Below are positions 55,548-64,000 of a stretch of 64,000 bases of DNA, piece after piece (the stretch's first letter is position 1; the number at the start of each line of letters is the position of its first letter). Position numbers and translations under genes: made by a program. Origin of the DNA: CAVVXN01 sp963772585. Its GTDB lineage: Bacteria; Planctomycetota; PLA2; JAEUHO01. Under the pieces are notes generated by a model, which saw nothing but the letters and a program-made list of their open reading frames with translations, searched no databases and was not told where the DNA came from. Location of the stretch: assembly GCA_963772585.1 (NCBI GenBank), contig CAVYXV010000008.1, positions 496,001 through 560,000 on the forward strand, written 5' to 3'.

Positions 55548-56384
55548 CTACTCCAAGCAGAAGACGCGGCCCTCGTCCAGGACGTGGAAGCCCTCGGGGA
55601 GGGCGGGGCGGCGGGCGGGGTCGGGGTGGAGGAGGGGGTTGCTGTGGTTCAGGTGGGTGAACCAGACGCGGCCGCGCCCACCGGCGAGCGTCCGCACGCT
55701 CTCGGCGACGAACGGGTGCGGAATCGCGGCGAGGACGCGGCCGGGGAGCTCGGAGGGGTCGTGGAAGGTGCCGTCCACGAGGGCGTCGTCGGCGCGGCGG
55801 ATCCTCGCGACGAGGTCCACAGTGAAGGCGTCGGCGTCGGGGAGGTAGACGAGGCGACAGCCGTTCGCACGCACCTCGAAGCCCACGGTGTCGGTGTCCT
55901 CGGCGCGGTGGGGCGAGGCGAACGGCTCGATCTCGACGCCGTCGAAGCGGAACGGCCGGTCCGGTTCGATGGGCTGGAAACGGATGCGGCCGTCCTCCGA
56001 GAGGTGCGACCAAGGGCGGTTCTTCTCGATCCATGCCCGCATCGACGCCGTGGCGTGGACGGGCAGGTCCCGGACGGCCATGCCCTCCCGTCCTAGCAGG
56101 GCGAGGCCCAGCACGTGCCCCACGTGGGCGTGGGTCAACGCGAGGGCGTCGAGGGCGGGGCCCCTGCGGCCGAGCGCGCGTCCGAGGATCGCGCTCTGGC
56201 GCGCGAGGTCGGGCGTCGCGTCCACGACGAGCACCCGCCCGCTCTCCCCCACGACGGCGATCGAGGCGACGTGCCGGCGCGGGGCGGCGTCGGCCAGGGC
56301 TGCGGCGCAGGCCGGGCAGGCGCAGCCCGGGTGCGGGAGTCCCGCGTCCTGGACCGTGCCGAGGACGTGGACCGCGACGGTCAT
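55548..56384 (-). CDS. MBL-fold metallohydrolase, PqqB-like
   Basis: 278 residues, ATG at 56384, two bases after the NTF2-like gene's stop (56389-56391). Opening VLGTVQDAGLPHPGCACPAC gives a CxCxxC cluster near residues 22-27, as in PqqB and related proteins; THAHVGHVLGL is the metal-binding HxHxGH-like loop, though with the first position altered, and LVDGTFHDPSEL and WFTHLNHSNPLL carry further ligands. PqqB is thought to act on the precursor peptide or as an oxygenase in PQQ synthesis, but no other pqq gene is here, so only the fold is assigned. Confidence 0.8.
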   Translation of the reverse strand: MTVAVHVLGTVQDAGLPHPGCACPACAAALADAAPRRHVASIAVVGESGRVLVVDATPDLARQSAILGRALGRRGPALDALALTHAHVGHVLGLALLGREGMAVRDLPVHATASMRAWIEKNRPWSHLSEDGRIRFQPIEPDRPFRFDGVEIEPFASPHRAEDTDTVGFEVRANGCRLVYLPDADAFTVDLVARIRRADDALVDGTFHDPSELPGRVLAAIPHPFVAESVRTLAGGRGRVWFTHLNHSNPLLHPDPARRPALPEGFHVLDEGRVFCLE

Positions 56385-56388
56385 CGGC

Positions 56389-56835
56389 TCAGCGCCTCCA
56401 CCGAAAGGCCCGGGCGGCACCGGTCAGGTGGGCGGAGGCGATGCGCCAGCCCTCGGCAATGCGCTGGAAGCCGACGTGGAGGCTCGCCGCCCCCGGCCGT
56501 CCGAGGAGGCTCCCACCGATCTTCACGACCCCCTGGGCCTCGTCCCCCTGGACCGAGAGGTCGAGCAGGTCGGCGTGGAGGTTCTCCCCGCCGAGGTCCT
56601 CCCACCCCCGGCGGGCCCGCCCTACCGCCCCCTCCGCGTCCCCGCCCTCGCCCTCGTAGTCGTCGGCGAGGAGGGCGCGGAGGGCCTTGAAGTCGCCTTT
56701 GCGGACCGCGGCGGCGGCCTGGTCCACGACCGCCTCGATGGCCTCCTCGTCGGTCACGACGAGGGCGTCCACGAGGACCACCACGCCCACGGCGAGCACG
56801 GCGAGCAGGCCGAGAAGGAGAGCGGGACGGCGCAT
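56389..56835 (-). CDS. NTF2/SnoaL-like exported small protein
   Basis: 148 residues, ATG at 56835, first of a pair with the MBL gene. N-terminal signal or anchor (LLLGLLAVLAVGVVVLVDAL). Mature part: AIEAVVDQAAAAVRKGDFKALRALLADD is the first helix of the NTF2-like (cystatin-like) fold and the last strand FQRIAEGWRIASAHLTG is its usual close. These folds bind small ligands or serve as scaffolds. TAGGGT lies four bases before the ATG. Confidence 0.68.
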   Translation of the reverse strand: MRRPALLLGLLAVLAVGVVVLVDALVVTDEEAIEAVVDQAAAAVRKGDFKALRALLADDYEGEGGDAEGAVGRARRGWEDLGGENLHADLLDLSVQGDEAQGVVKIGGSLLGRPGAASLHVGFQRIAEGWRIASAHLTGAARAFRWRR

Positions 56836-56839
56836 CGGG

Positions 56840-56845
56840 ACCCTA
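56840..56845 (-). promoter_or_regulatory. -10 box TAGGGT for the NTF2/MBL unit
   Basis: TAGGGT on the minus strand, four bases before the ATG at 56835; spacing is shorter than in the other cases. Confidence 0.33.
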
Positions 56846-56914
56846 GCCTCGCGGGCGCCCGCCGGAGCCCTGCGTCCGGGGCCCCCCCGGACGGCCGCTG
56901 GTCGAATTCGCACG

Positions 56915-57841
56915 ATGTCCGAGGACAGCGAGCGCTACTACGAGCTCGGCGAGCAACACCTCCGCCGGGACGAACCGGAAGAGGCGCTCCAATGGTACGA
57001 GCGCGCCGTGCGGGAGGACCCGCAGAACGCCCAGGCATGGGGCGGGCGGGCCAAGGCGTGCTACCACCTCGGCCAGCTCGAGCGCGCCGACCGCTACTTC
57101 CGCCGCGCCATCCGCGTGCTGGAACCGAGGCTGGAGGGACGCGCGCCCGGGCGCGGCTACTGGAGCGACGATCTCGGCCGCGACTACCTCCGGCTGCTGC
57201 ACTGGCGCGGGCTCTGTCGCTTTTGGATGGGGCTCTACGAGCAGGCTGCGAAGCTCTTCCGCAAGGTCCTGAAGCTCGCGCCGTCGGATCCGCTGGAGGT
57301 GCAGTTCCTCCTCGGCGAGACCTTCTTCCGCATGGGCGAGCTCGAGCGAGCCGCCGAGGTGTTCGAGGCCGCGGGCGACGATCCCGACGCCGTCTACAAC
57401 CTGGGTCTCACGTACTTCTACCAGGCCGACTACGTCGCCTCGGTCGGCGCGTTCCGCCGAGCGATCTTCGAGAACGTCCACCTGGCGTGCCGCCTCGCGG
57501 GCGAACCGGCCCCCCGCGACATCCCCTCCTACCGCGGAACCCACCCCAAGGAGTTGGACAGCGACGATGCCGCCGCCGAGTACATCGACCGCTGCGGCGA
57601 CCTGTGGATGGGACGCGTCCTCCTCCAGCGGTGGATCCGCGCGATCTACCGCCACCCCCGCGTCCAGGACGATCTACGCCGCCACCTGGAGCAGGTGCGC
57701 GCGCTGGCGACGCTCGAGCTGACCCCCGGCGAGGTGGCCCGCCTGGAGGGGGAGAACGCCGTCCTGCGCGATGCAAAGCGCCTCGAGGCGACGAACCGCC
57801 CGATCGCCGAGGACGCGATGCGCCTCGTCTTCACGCTGTAG
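56915..57841 (+). CDS. tetratricopeptide-repeat protein
   Basis: 308 residues, ATG at 56915, no signal or membrane segment. TPR units are easily seen: YYELGEQHLRRDEPEEALQW, AWGGRAKACYHLGQLERADR, then three further units (LHWRGLCRFWMGLYEQAAKL, FLLGETFFRMGELERAAEVF, YNLGLTYFYQADYVASVGAF). The C-terminal third is charged and helical. It is probably a cytoplasmic adaptor. It is convergent with the DUF4388-like gene (21-base gap) and divergent from the NTF2/MBL pair. Confidence 0.88.
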   Translation: MSEDSERYYELGEQHLRRDEPEEALQWYERAVREDPQNAQAWGGRAKACYHLGQLERADRYFRRAIRVLEPRLEGRAPGRGYWSDDLGRDYLRLLHWRGLCRFWMGLYEQAAKLFRKVLKLAPSDPLEVQFLLGETFFRMGELERAAEVFEAAGDDPDAVYNLGLTYFYQADYVASVGAFRRAIFENVHLACRLAGEPAPRDIPSYRGTHPKELDSDDAAAEYIDRCGDLWMGRVLLQRWIRAIYRHPRVQDDLRRHLEQVRALATLELTPGEVARLEGENAVLRDAKRLEATNRPIAEDAMRLVFTL

Positions 57842-57862
57842 CCGCGCCGCCCACTCGCGCGA

Positions 57863-58726
57863 TCAACCGCGCAGGAGATCGCTGATCTGCTTGCGCAGGC
57901 GCTCCGTGTCGGGCGGGAGCGATGCCGCGCCGCTACGCTTGGTCGGTGGCGGGCGGGAGGCCTCGTCGTCGCCGGCGACTTCGTCCTCCGCGGCGGCGAT
58001 CTCCTCGATCTCCTCGATGTCCGCGACGTCCGTGGCCTCGCCCTCCGGAGGCGAGGGCCGATCGCCGCCGTCCTCCTCGGGCTTCAACGCCTCTGGGGCC
58101 GGCTCCGCGGATGCCTCCCCCTCCCCGCTGCCGCCATGGGAGCGGTTTCGCCATTCGTCGTAGCGTCGGAGGCCTTCCACGGCGAGCTCCATCGGGGGGA
58201 TCTTGCAGCGGGGCAGGTCGCCCAGGTCGGGCTCCCCGTCCACCAGAACGTAGTGCGCATGGGGCATGAAGTAGAGACCGGCGGCGATCTCCCAGACGCG
58301 CCGCTCCAGGCCCCACTGCGCGGCGTCGGGAGACAGGCGCGCGACCGCGCCGGCAACGCCCTCCTGCTCCTCGATCTCGCCGAGGTCGCGGGCGACGTCC
58401 TTCTCCAGGATGCCGGCGCGGCCGAGCACGCGTCCGAGTCGTTCGAAGAGCACGTTGCTGTCGGCGCCGATCACGGTCCCCTGCTGGAAGTAGAGGATCC
58501 GCGTCACGTCGCGCTCGACCATGATCAGCGCGGCGTCGATCTCCTGGTTGCGGGCGTAGGTGAGCAGATCGCCCGCGATGTGGCCGGAGAACCGGCCGGC
58601 GGCGAGCACGCGGAATCGCCGCCCCTCGCCCCGGCGGGGTATGGCTTCGCCCAGTGTCTCCTCGAGGAACCGCTCCAAGGCCTCGGGGAGCAGACGCTCG
58701 AAAAACGTGGCGATCTCGTCTCGCAA
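57863..58726 (-). CDS. DUF4388-like (PatA N-terminal-type) protein
   Basis: 287 residues. The first ~180 residues match the DUF4388 pattern: FSGHIAGDLLTYARNQEIDAALI, RILYFQQGTVIGADSNVL, ERLGRVLGRAGIL, then a Glu/Ala-rich acidic linker (about 205-260) and a short basic tail (TERLRKQISDLLRG). DUF4388 modules occur in planctomycete and myxobacterial gliding or type IV pilus regulation proteins, but no such gene is here. It lies 187 bases from the ABC ATPase gene, a gap that holds a CGGCGGC/GCCGCCG hairpin (58868-58888). Confidence 0.75.
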   Translation of the reverse strand: MRDEIATFFERLLPEALERFLEETLGEAIPRRGEGRRFRVLAAGRFSGHIAGDLLTYARNQEIDAALIMVERDVTRILYFQQGTVIGADSNVLFERLGRVLGRAGILEKDVARDLGEIEEQEGVAGAVARLSPDAAQWGLERRVWEIAAGLYFMPHAHYVLVDGEPDLGDLPRCKIPPMELAVEGLRRYDEWRNRSHGGSGEGEASAEPAPEALKPEEDGGDRPSPPEGEATDVADIEEIEEIAAAEDEVAGDDEASRPPPTKRSGAASLPPDTERLRKQISDLLRG

Positions 58727-58913
58727 CCTCGGCTCCGGGACCCCTACGAAGGCCGAACGGGGAGCCGCGGGGCGCTCCCCGCTACCCGCCTCATTGATTC
58801 ACATCGGCCACTTTCGCGCAACAGTTGTAGGGAATGTTGGCCCGATCGTAGGGCCGGCAGCGCGGCCCGGCGGCGGGAGGCGCCGCCGAGGAGGGACTTT
58901 CGGCGGGCGGCGA

Positions 58914-59588
58914 TCAAGCCTCGACCAGCCGGCCGTCCCTCAGATGGAGCACCCGGGTAGCGCCCTCGAGCATCGTCGGGTCGTGGGTCACCGCCAGCAG
59001 CGCCGATGTCTCGACGTGCTCGCGCAGCAGGCCCATGACCCTCCGGCCGGTCGTCGAGTCGAGGTTCGCCGTGGGCTCGTCGGCCAGGATCAGGTCCGGC
59101 GCAGCGGCGAGAGCCCTCAAGATCCCGGCGCGCTGGCGCTCGCCGCCGCTCAGCCGGTGCGGGCGTTCGTCGAGGAGGGCCCCCATCCCGACCCGATCGG
59201 CCAGGGTCTCGACGCGGGCGGGGCCCGCCGGGTCGGCCACGTGGGTCAGGGCGTTCTCGCGGATGCTGAGGTAGGGCACGAGGAAGGGCTCCTGGAAGAG
59301 GAACCCCACGTGGCGGCGGCGGACGTCGGCACTCTTCTGGGGGTCCGGCGGAAGGGGCCGGCCCAGGAGGCGGACCAATCCCCGGTCGGGCGCGCGCAAG
59401 CCTGCGAGGAGGAAGAGGAGGCTGGACTTCCCCGAGCCCGAAGGCCCCACGAGGCCGACGAACTCGCCGCGGTGGAGGGTCAGGTCGATCCCGTCCACGG
59501 CCTGGACGTCGCGCCGGCCGCTGCGGTAGGCCAGCGCGAGGCCGGCGGCCTCGAGGACGGGCGCGGAGACCGGGGCGGCGTCCCGCAT
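58914..59588 (-). CDS. ABC exporter ATPase (LolD/MacB type)
   Basis: 224 residues, ATG at 59588 two bases from the permease stop. Walker A GPSGSGKS at 48-55, Q-loop FLFQE near 97-101, signature LSGGERQ at 146-152, Walker B LILADE at 166-171, and H-loop VTHDP. The size and the RLSGGERQRAGILRAL segment are typical of LolD/FtsE/MacB-type ATPases. It pairs with the FtsX-like permease immediately upstream, and both follow ileS in one operon. Confidence 0.92.
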   Translation of the reverse strand: MRDAAPVSAPVLEAAGLALAYRSGRRDVQAVDGIDLTLHRGEFVGLVGPSGSGKSSLLFLLAGLRAPDRGLVRLLGRPLPPDPQKSADVRRRHVGFLFQEPFLVPYLSIRENALTHVADPAGPARVETLADRVGMGALLDERPHRLSGGERQRAGILRALAAAPDLILADEPTANLDSTTGRRVMGLLREHVETSALLAVTHDPTMLEGATRVLHLRDGRLVEA

Positions 59589-59590
59589 CG

Positions 59591-60754
59591 TCAGGCCCCC
59601 CGTCGCTGGATCACGGCGACCGGGTCCATGCGGCGGAGCCGCGCGGCCAGGGCGGCGGCGCTCGCCAGCGCGGACAGGACCGGCGTCAGGACGGAGTAGA
59701 GGAGCGGCGCAGGGTCCACGACCTCCATGACGAGCGCCCTCGGCCGGAGCAGCAGGCGGTCGTAGCCCCAGACGATCGCGAGACCGAGGAGGACGCCGCC
59801 GATCCACCCGCAGCACGCCGTCCACGTGGTCTCGGTTGCCAGCTTCCGGATCAACCGGGCGCGGCGGTGCCCCACCGCCAAAAACAGGGCGAACTCGTCG
59901 GTGCGGGACTGGAAGCCGATCACGCTGATCAGCATGACCACGAAGGCGACGATGACGGCGGCCGCGGCCGTGATGAAGCCGATCACGAGGGGGAGGTTCC
60001 TCAGGTTCTTCGCGGTGAGCCGGCGCGCCCACTGCTCGTCCACCACGCGGAACAACGCGTGCCCTTCGTCGTCCTTCGCCTCGCGCAGGTACCGGTCGCT
60101 CTCCTCCTTCTCGCCCGTCTTCGCGTAGACGACCTGGAAGGCCGGCCGCCGGGCGAGGACGAAGTCGGGGATCGACGCGTAGGCGAAATCCACGATGCCC
60201 AGCCGGGGCCCGCCGTCGAGGAGGCCGACCAGGACGAAGCGGCCCGGCGTCGAGTCGTCGGGGTTCACGATCCGACCGAACTCGTCGCCGAGCGACATGC
60301 CCCGGGCGCGGGCGAGATCGACGTGGAGGACGGCCCCCGGAGCCCCCTCCTTCGGCATCGCGCCCGCGACGAGATGGAGGCCGAGGCGCCGCATGAGGTC
60401 CTCCCGATCGTCGGGCGTGAGCGCGAGGAGGGGCGACGCGAGCTCGCCGATGATGGCGGGCGTGTCGATCCAGAGCATCTTCGCCTTGGTTCGACGCTCC
60501 ATGTGCGGGTTCTCGTCGAGAACGCGGGAGAGATCGTCGTCGATGTCGTGGCGGGTCAACGCCGTCACGATGGTGAGCGACTCGAGCGGACGGATGTACG
60601 CCTCGGCCGTCTTCTCGAAGACGTTCGTCGGAGTGATGACGGCGATCTCGAGCGCCACCACGAGGGCGATCACGAGCGTGATCGGGATGACGCGCCGGGG
60701 ATTGCGGAGGAAGTACGTGCGCGCGGCGAGCGCCCGGGACGCGATCGTGCTCAC
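59591..60754 (-). CDS. FtsX/LolC-type ABC transporter permease, coupled to ileS
   Basis: 387 residues, GTG at 60754 overlapping the ileS stop (GTGA). One N-terminal membrane helix (VIPITLVIALVVALEIAVI), a periplasmic domain of about 200 residues (resembling MacB-PCD), then three membrane helices; the last segment LSALASAAALAARLRRMDPVAVIQRRGA is the family's end signature (DPvevLR). Such permeases move lipoproteins, peptides or antibiotics outward. The ATPase gene follows after two bases. The overlap with an IleRS gene is unusual. Confidence 0.9.
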   Translation of the reverse strand: MSTIASRALAARTYFLRNPRRVIPITLVIALVVALEIAVITPTNVFEKTAEAYIRPLESLTIVTALTRHDIDDDLSRVLDENPHMERRTKAKMLWIDTPAIIGELASPLLALTPDDREDLMRRLGLHLVAGAMPKEGAPGAVLHVDLARARGMSLGDEFGRIVNPDDSTPGRFVLVGLLDGGPRLGIVDFAYASIPDFVLARRPAFQVVYAKTGEKEESDRYLREAKDDEGHALFRVVDEQWARRLTAKNLRNLPLVIGFITAAAAVIVAFVVMLISVIGFQSRTDEFALFLAVGHRRARLIRKLATETTWTACCGWIGGVLLGLAIVWGYDRLLLRPRALVMEVVDPAPLLYSVLTPVLSALASAAALAARLRRMDPVAVIQRRGA

Positions 60755-63700
60755 GCGCGCTCGATCGCCACCTTCACGACGTGGCCGCCCGGCAGCTTCA
60801 GGGGCACGAGGCCGCCCTCGTCGTCCACCTCCCGCATCTCCGCCGCGAGCACCTCGCCCGCGATCCAGTCGGACCACTCCCGCACGGCCTCCGCGGCGTG
60901 ACCCTCGGCGTAGAAGCGGAGCCGGATGCGGTCCTCCACCTCCAACCCGAGATCCTGCCGCATGCGGTTGACCATCCGGCTGACCTCGCGGGCAATGCCC
61001 TCGCGCTCGAGCGCCGGCGTGAGGCGCGTGTCGAGGGCCACCAGGACCCCGCCCTGGAATTGCGCCTCGAAGCCGTCGCCCGCCTCCACGGCCACCCGCA
61101 CGTCGCCGCGCTCCAAGGGCACCTCGCCGGCGTCCGTCGTGACCGCGAGGTTGGAGCCCTCGACCAGTGCGAGCACCGCCTCCGAGTCGAGGGCCTGGAG
61201 CGCGGCGGCGACCGCCGGCGTCCGCGGCCCCAGGCGCCGCGCAGCCTCGCGCTTGTCGAGGCTTGCGAGGAAGCGCACGTCCTCGGGGGGGCGTTCGGCG
61301 AAGGCGATCTCCTTGACGTTCAGTTCGGCCGTGGCGACCTCCGCGTTGGCCTCCAGGAAGGCCCGCTGGTCGGCGGTCAGCCCGAAGACCTCCAACCGCG
61401 CCAGCGGCTGGCGGACCCGGATACCCGCCTCGTCGCGGGCGGCGTGGCCCAGCGAGACGATGCGGCGGACGGCCGCCATGCCGCCTTCGAGCTCCGGATC
61501 CACGAGCCCCTCGACGCTCCGGGGCCAGGAGGCGAGATGGACGGACGTCGCGGCGCCCACGAACCCGTCGGCGAGGGCGCGGTAGAGCGCGTCCGTGACG
61601 AACGGGATGAACGGTGCGGCCATCTGCGTGACGGAGAGGAGGGCGGCGTGGAGCGTCTGGTAGGCGCTCAGCTTGTCGCGCGTCATCTCCGCGCGGAAGA
61701 AGCGCCTTCGGTTCCGCCGCACGTACCAGTTGCTGAGGTCCTCCACGACGAAGTCCGCGATCCGCTGGCCGGCGTGGGCGGTGTCCCAGCCCTCCAGGTC
61801 GTCGCCGACCTCCGCGAAGAGGGAGTTCAATCTCGAGATCAGCCACCGGTCGATCACGGGGCGCTCGCCGAGCGGCACCTGCTCCTCGGCGCCGCCGTAG
61901 CCGTCCACGTTGGCGTAGGTCGCGAAGAAGGTGTAGGTGTTCAAGAGCGTGCCGAAGAAGCGGTTGCGGATCTCGACGAGGTCCTTCTGGTCGTATCGCA
62001 TCGGCGCGCCCAACGGGCGGACGAGGAGGTGCCAGCGAACGACGTCCGCGCCGAACTTCTCGATCATCTCGAACGGATCGACCACGTTTCCGCGCGACTT
62101 GGACATCTTCTTGCCCTTCGCGTCCTGGATGTGCCCGAGCGAGATGCAGGTCTTGTAGGCGGGCTTGCCCGTGAGCATCGTGCTCACCGCGAGCAGCGTG
62201 TAGAACCAGCCGCGGGTCTGGTCCACGGCCTCGGCGATGAAGTCTGCGGGGTGTTCCCGTTCGACCTTTTCCGCGTTCTCGAAGGGGTAGTGCCCCTGCG
62301 CGAAGGGCATCGATCCGCTGTCGAACCAGGCGTCGGCGACCTCCGGCGTGCGGTGCATCGTGCCGCCGCAGCCTTCGTTCGGGCACGGCCACGTGAACGC
62401 GTCCACGTAGGGGCGATGGGGGTCGTCGAGCGTTCGGCCGGCGATCTCTTCGAGCTCGGCGAAGCTCTTGACGGAGCGGACGGCCTCGCAGCCCTCCCGG
62501 TCGCAGAGCCAGACCGGGAGCGGCGTCCCCCAGTAGCGGTCGCGGGACAGCGCCCAGTCGACGTTGCCCTCGAGCCACTGGCCGAACCGCCCCGTCCCCA
62601 CGGAGGCGGGGACCCATGCCACGTGCGCGTTGTTCGCGAGCATCTTCTCGCGGAAGCGGGTCGTCTCCAGGTACCAGGAGTCGCGGGCGTAGTAGAGGAG
62701 CGGCGTGTCGCAGCGCCAGCAGTGGGGGTAGGCGTGCTCGATCGTGGCGCGATCCCACAGCTTCCCCTCGTCCTGGAGCATCCGGAGGATGGTCTTGTCC
62801 GCGTCCTTCACGAACGTCCCCTCCACCGGGGAGCCGGGGCGGAAGCGGCCGCTCTCGTCCACGGGGTGGAGGATCGGGAGTCCCATCTGGCGGCCGAGGT
62901 CGGCGTCCTCCTGACCGTAGGCGGGCGCGATGTGGACGAAGCCCGTGCCCTCGTCGGTCGTGACGAAGTCGGCCTCGACCACCGTGAAGGCGGGCGCCGA
63001 CTCGTCCACGGGATACCAGTCCAGGAGCCGGCGGTAGCGCCGGCCGACCAGTTCCCGCCCGGGTTCCGTGCGGAGGATCTCGTAGGGCTCCTTCAGCACC
63101 TCCAGCCGGGCGCGCGCCAGCCACACCCTCTGGCCGGCGCGCTCGCCCTCGCAGATCTCGACCAGGGCGTAGTCGAGGTGCGGGTGGGCGGCGACGGCGA
63201 CGTTCGAGGGGAGCGTCCACGGCGTGGTCGTCCAGACGAGCAGCGCCTCATCCGAGCCCTCGAGCGCGAAGCGGGCGGTGACGGACGGATCCTGGACGTC
63301 CCGGAACCCCAGCCCCACCTCGTGGCTGGACAGCGGCGTGCTGCACCGCGGGCAGTACGGCAGGACCTTGTAGCCCCGGTAGAGGAGACCCCGCTCGTGC
63401 AGGGTCCCCAGGATCCACCAGAGGGTCTCCACGTAGTCGCGCTCGCAGGTGATGTAGGGGTGCTCCTGGTCCACCCAGTAGCCCATGCGACGCGTGAGGG
63501 CGTTCCAGTCCTCGAGGTAGCGGAACACCGACGCGCGGCACTCCGCGTTGAATCGCTCGATCCCGTACTCCTCGATCTGGCGCTTGCCCTCGATCCGCAG
63601 CCGCCGCTCCGCCTCGATCTCGACGGGCAGGCCGTGCGTGTCCCAGCCCGCCCGCCGCTCCACGTAGAAGCCCTGCATGGTCTTCAAGCGGCAGGCGAAG

Positions 63701-63900
63701 TCCTTCACGGCGCGGGCGAGCACGTGGTGGACGCCGGGGCGTCCGTTCGCGGTGGGCGGCCCCTCGTAGAAGATCCAGCGCGGCTGGTCCTTGTGGCGGG
63801 CCAGGGAGGCGGCGAACGTCTTCTCCTCGCCCCACGCGGCCAGGATCTCCTCCTCCAGGGCGAGCAGGCGATCCGGCTTCAGGTCCTTTCGGAAGGGCAT
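60751..63900 (-). CDS. ileS: isoleucyl-tRNA synthetase, type 2 (eukaryote-like), GVHH signature
   Basis: 1049 residues, ATG at 63900. GPPTANGRPGVHHVLARAVK carries GVHH at 56-59 in place of HxGH, the altered class I signature; AGWDTHGLPVE follows. CP1 editing domain with TTTPWTLPSNVAVA, Zn-type CPRC, and KMSKS (GKKMSKSRGN) near residue 597. The C-terminal domain is the long helical, type 2 form without a terminal Zn-finger. It charges tRNA-Ile. The gene overlaps the ABC permease gene downstream. TATCCT about 37 bases upstream is a possible -10. Confidence 0.95.
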   Translation of the reverse strand: MPFRKDLKPDRLLALEEEILAAWGEEKTFAASLARHKDQPRWIFYEGPPTANGRPGVHHVLARAVKDFACRLKTMQGFYVERRAGWDTHGLPVEIEAERRLRIEGKRQIEEYGIERFNAECRASVFRYLEDWNALTRRMGYWVDQEHPYITCERDYVETLWWILGTLHERGLLYRGYKVLPYCPRCSTPLSSHEVGLGFRDVQDPSVTARFALEGSDEALLVWTTTPWTLPSNVAVAAHPHLDYALVEICEGERAGQRVWLARARLEVLKEPYEILRTEPGRELVGRRYRRLLDWYPVDESAPAFTVVEADFVTTDEGTGFVHIAPAYGQEDADLGRQMGLPILHPVDESGRFRPGSPVEGTFVKDADKTILRMLQDEGKLWDRATIEHAYPHCWRCDTPLLYYARDSWYLETTRFREKMLANNAHVAWVPASVGTGRFGQWLEGNVDWALSRDRYWGTPLPVWLCDREGCEAVRSVKSFAELEEIAGRTLDDPHRPYVDAFTWPCPNEGCGGTMHRTPEVADAWFDSGSMPFAQGHYPFENAEKVEREHPADFIAEAVDQTRGWFYTLLAVSTMLTGKPAYKTCISLGHIQDAKGKKMSKSRGNVVDPFEMIEKFGADVVRWHLLVRPLGAPMRYDQKDLVEIRNRFFGTLLNTYTFFATYANVDGYGGAEEQVPLGERPVIDRWLISRLNSLFAEVGDDLEGWDTAHAGQRIADFVVEDLSNWYVRRNRRRFFRAEMTRDKLSAYQTLHAALLSVTQMAAPFIPFVTDALYRALADGFVGAATSVHLASWPRSVEGLVDPELEGGMAAVRRIVSLGHAARDEAGIRVRQPLARLEVFGLTADQRAFLEANAEVATAELNVKEIAFAERPPEDVRFLASLDKREAARRLGPRTPAVAAALQALDSEAVLALVEGSNLAVTTDAGEVPLERGDVRVAVEAGDGFEAQFQGGVLVALDTRLTPALEREGIAREVSRMVNRMRQDLGLEVEDRIRLRFYAEGHAAEAVREWSDWIAGEVLAAEMREVDDEGGLVPLKLPGGHVVKVAIERA

Positions 63901-64000
63901 GGGCGCTCCACGAGGCGGTCCGAGGGTCGAATCCCGGAGGATACCCGCTCCGCCGCGTCCTCCGGCCCCTTTGGCCCGCCGGACGGGCGGGGGAAGAGGG

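Noticed and set aside
58868..58888. Hairpin CGGCGGC/GCCGCCG after the ABC ATPase gene as a rho-independent terminator
   Set aside because: There is no T-tract on the minus strand, and such stems are frequent at this GC content.

Overview
This is a very GC-rich bacterial chromosome segment, about 70% G+C by eye, with tightly packed genes and many 4-base start/stop overlaps. There is no rRNA, phage, insertion sequence or CRISPR array. The gene content most resembles Planctomycetota: a DUF1570-type metalloprotease, secreted proteins built of carboxypeptidase-regulatory-like (Cna-B) domains, a DUF4129-DUF4350-MoxR-DUF58-SpoIIM-RDD operon, Ser/Thr kinase and PP2C genes, and DUF2007 and DUF4388-like proteins. 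Myxococcota or another deep GC-rich lineage is not excluded, because no phylogenetic marker was searched.

Layout. 1-8.4 kb: the end of a zinc protease, a secreted protein with a frameshift, and two convergent blocks of envelope proteins made of repeated beta-sandwich domains, with a TPR protein between them. 8.4-8.9 kb: two dispersed repeats, named here A and B. 8.9-12.6 kb: a minus-strand operon of lipoprotein, DoxX-like protein, ABC ATPase, binding protein and permease of the FecCD/BtuCDF type. 12.7-16.1 kb: a Ski2-like helicase broken by about seven indels, a membrane-anchored Ser/Thr kinase, and tRNA-Gly(GCC) with a clear promoter and terminator. 16.2-22.3 kb: the MoxR/DUF58 operon. 22.4-27.5 kb: a GT39-like glycosyltransferase, a membrane protein, a second copy of repeat A, and the DUF2207/LemA pair. 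27.8-36.8 kb: a C45-like Ntn hydrolase, then a long minus-strand run of lipoprotein, NAD(P)-binding protein, an orphan tail protein, a transglutaminase, sbcD and sbcC. 36.9-41.6 kb: a PP-loop-like protein, a GNAT-nitrilase fusion, repeat B, and an overlapping kinase-like/PP2C pair. 42.1-49.6 kb: a 1490-residue lipoprotein, a DUF2007/zinc-ribbon protein, a membrane adenylate/guanylate cyclase and a HEAT-like protein. 49.9-64 kb: leuS, a Cys phosphatase, repeat B again, small membrane and SMI1/KNR4 proteins, an MBL-fold enzyme, TPR and DUF4388-like proteins, and ileS overlapping an ABC exporter pair.

Three observations stand out. First, repeat A (100 nt, two copies, one difference) folds as a closing 10-bp helix plus three perfect hairpins joined by two 12-nt purine-rich linkers, which looks like a structured RNA. 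Second, IleRS carries GVHH in place of the HxGH signature, the form reported for mupirocin hyper-resistant IleRS2 enzymes, and its gene overlaps an ABC exporter permease gene. Third, at least nine transcription units have a TANNNT box only 4-8 nt before the start codon, which implies widespread leaderless transcription.

About 13 single-base indels, 11 of them insertions, break five otherwise normal genes. Their bias suggests residual sequencing error more than decay, so the affected genes are described as the intact protein they would encode.
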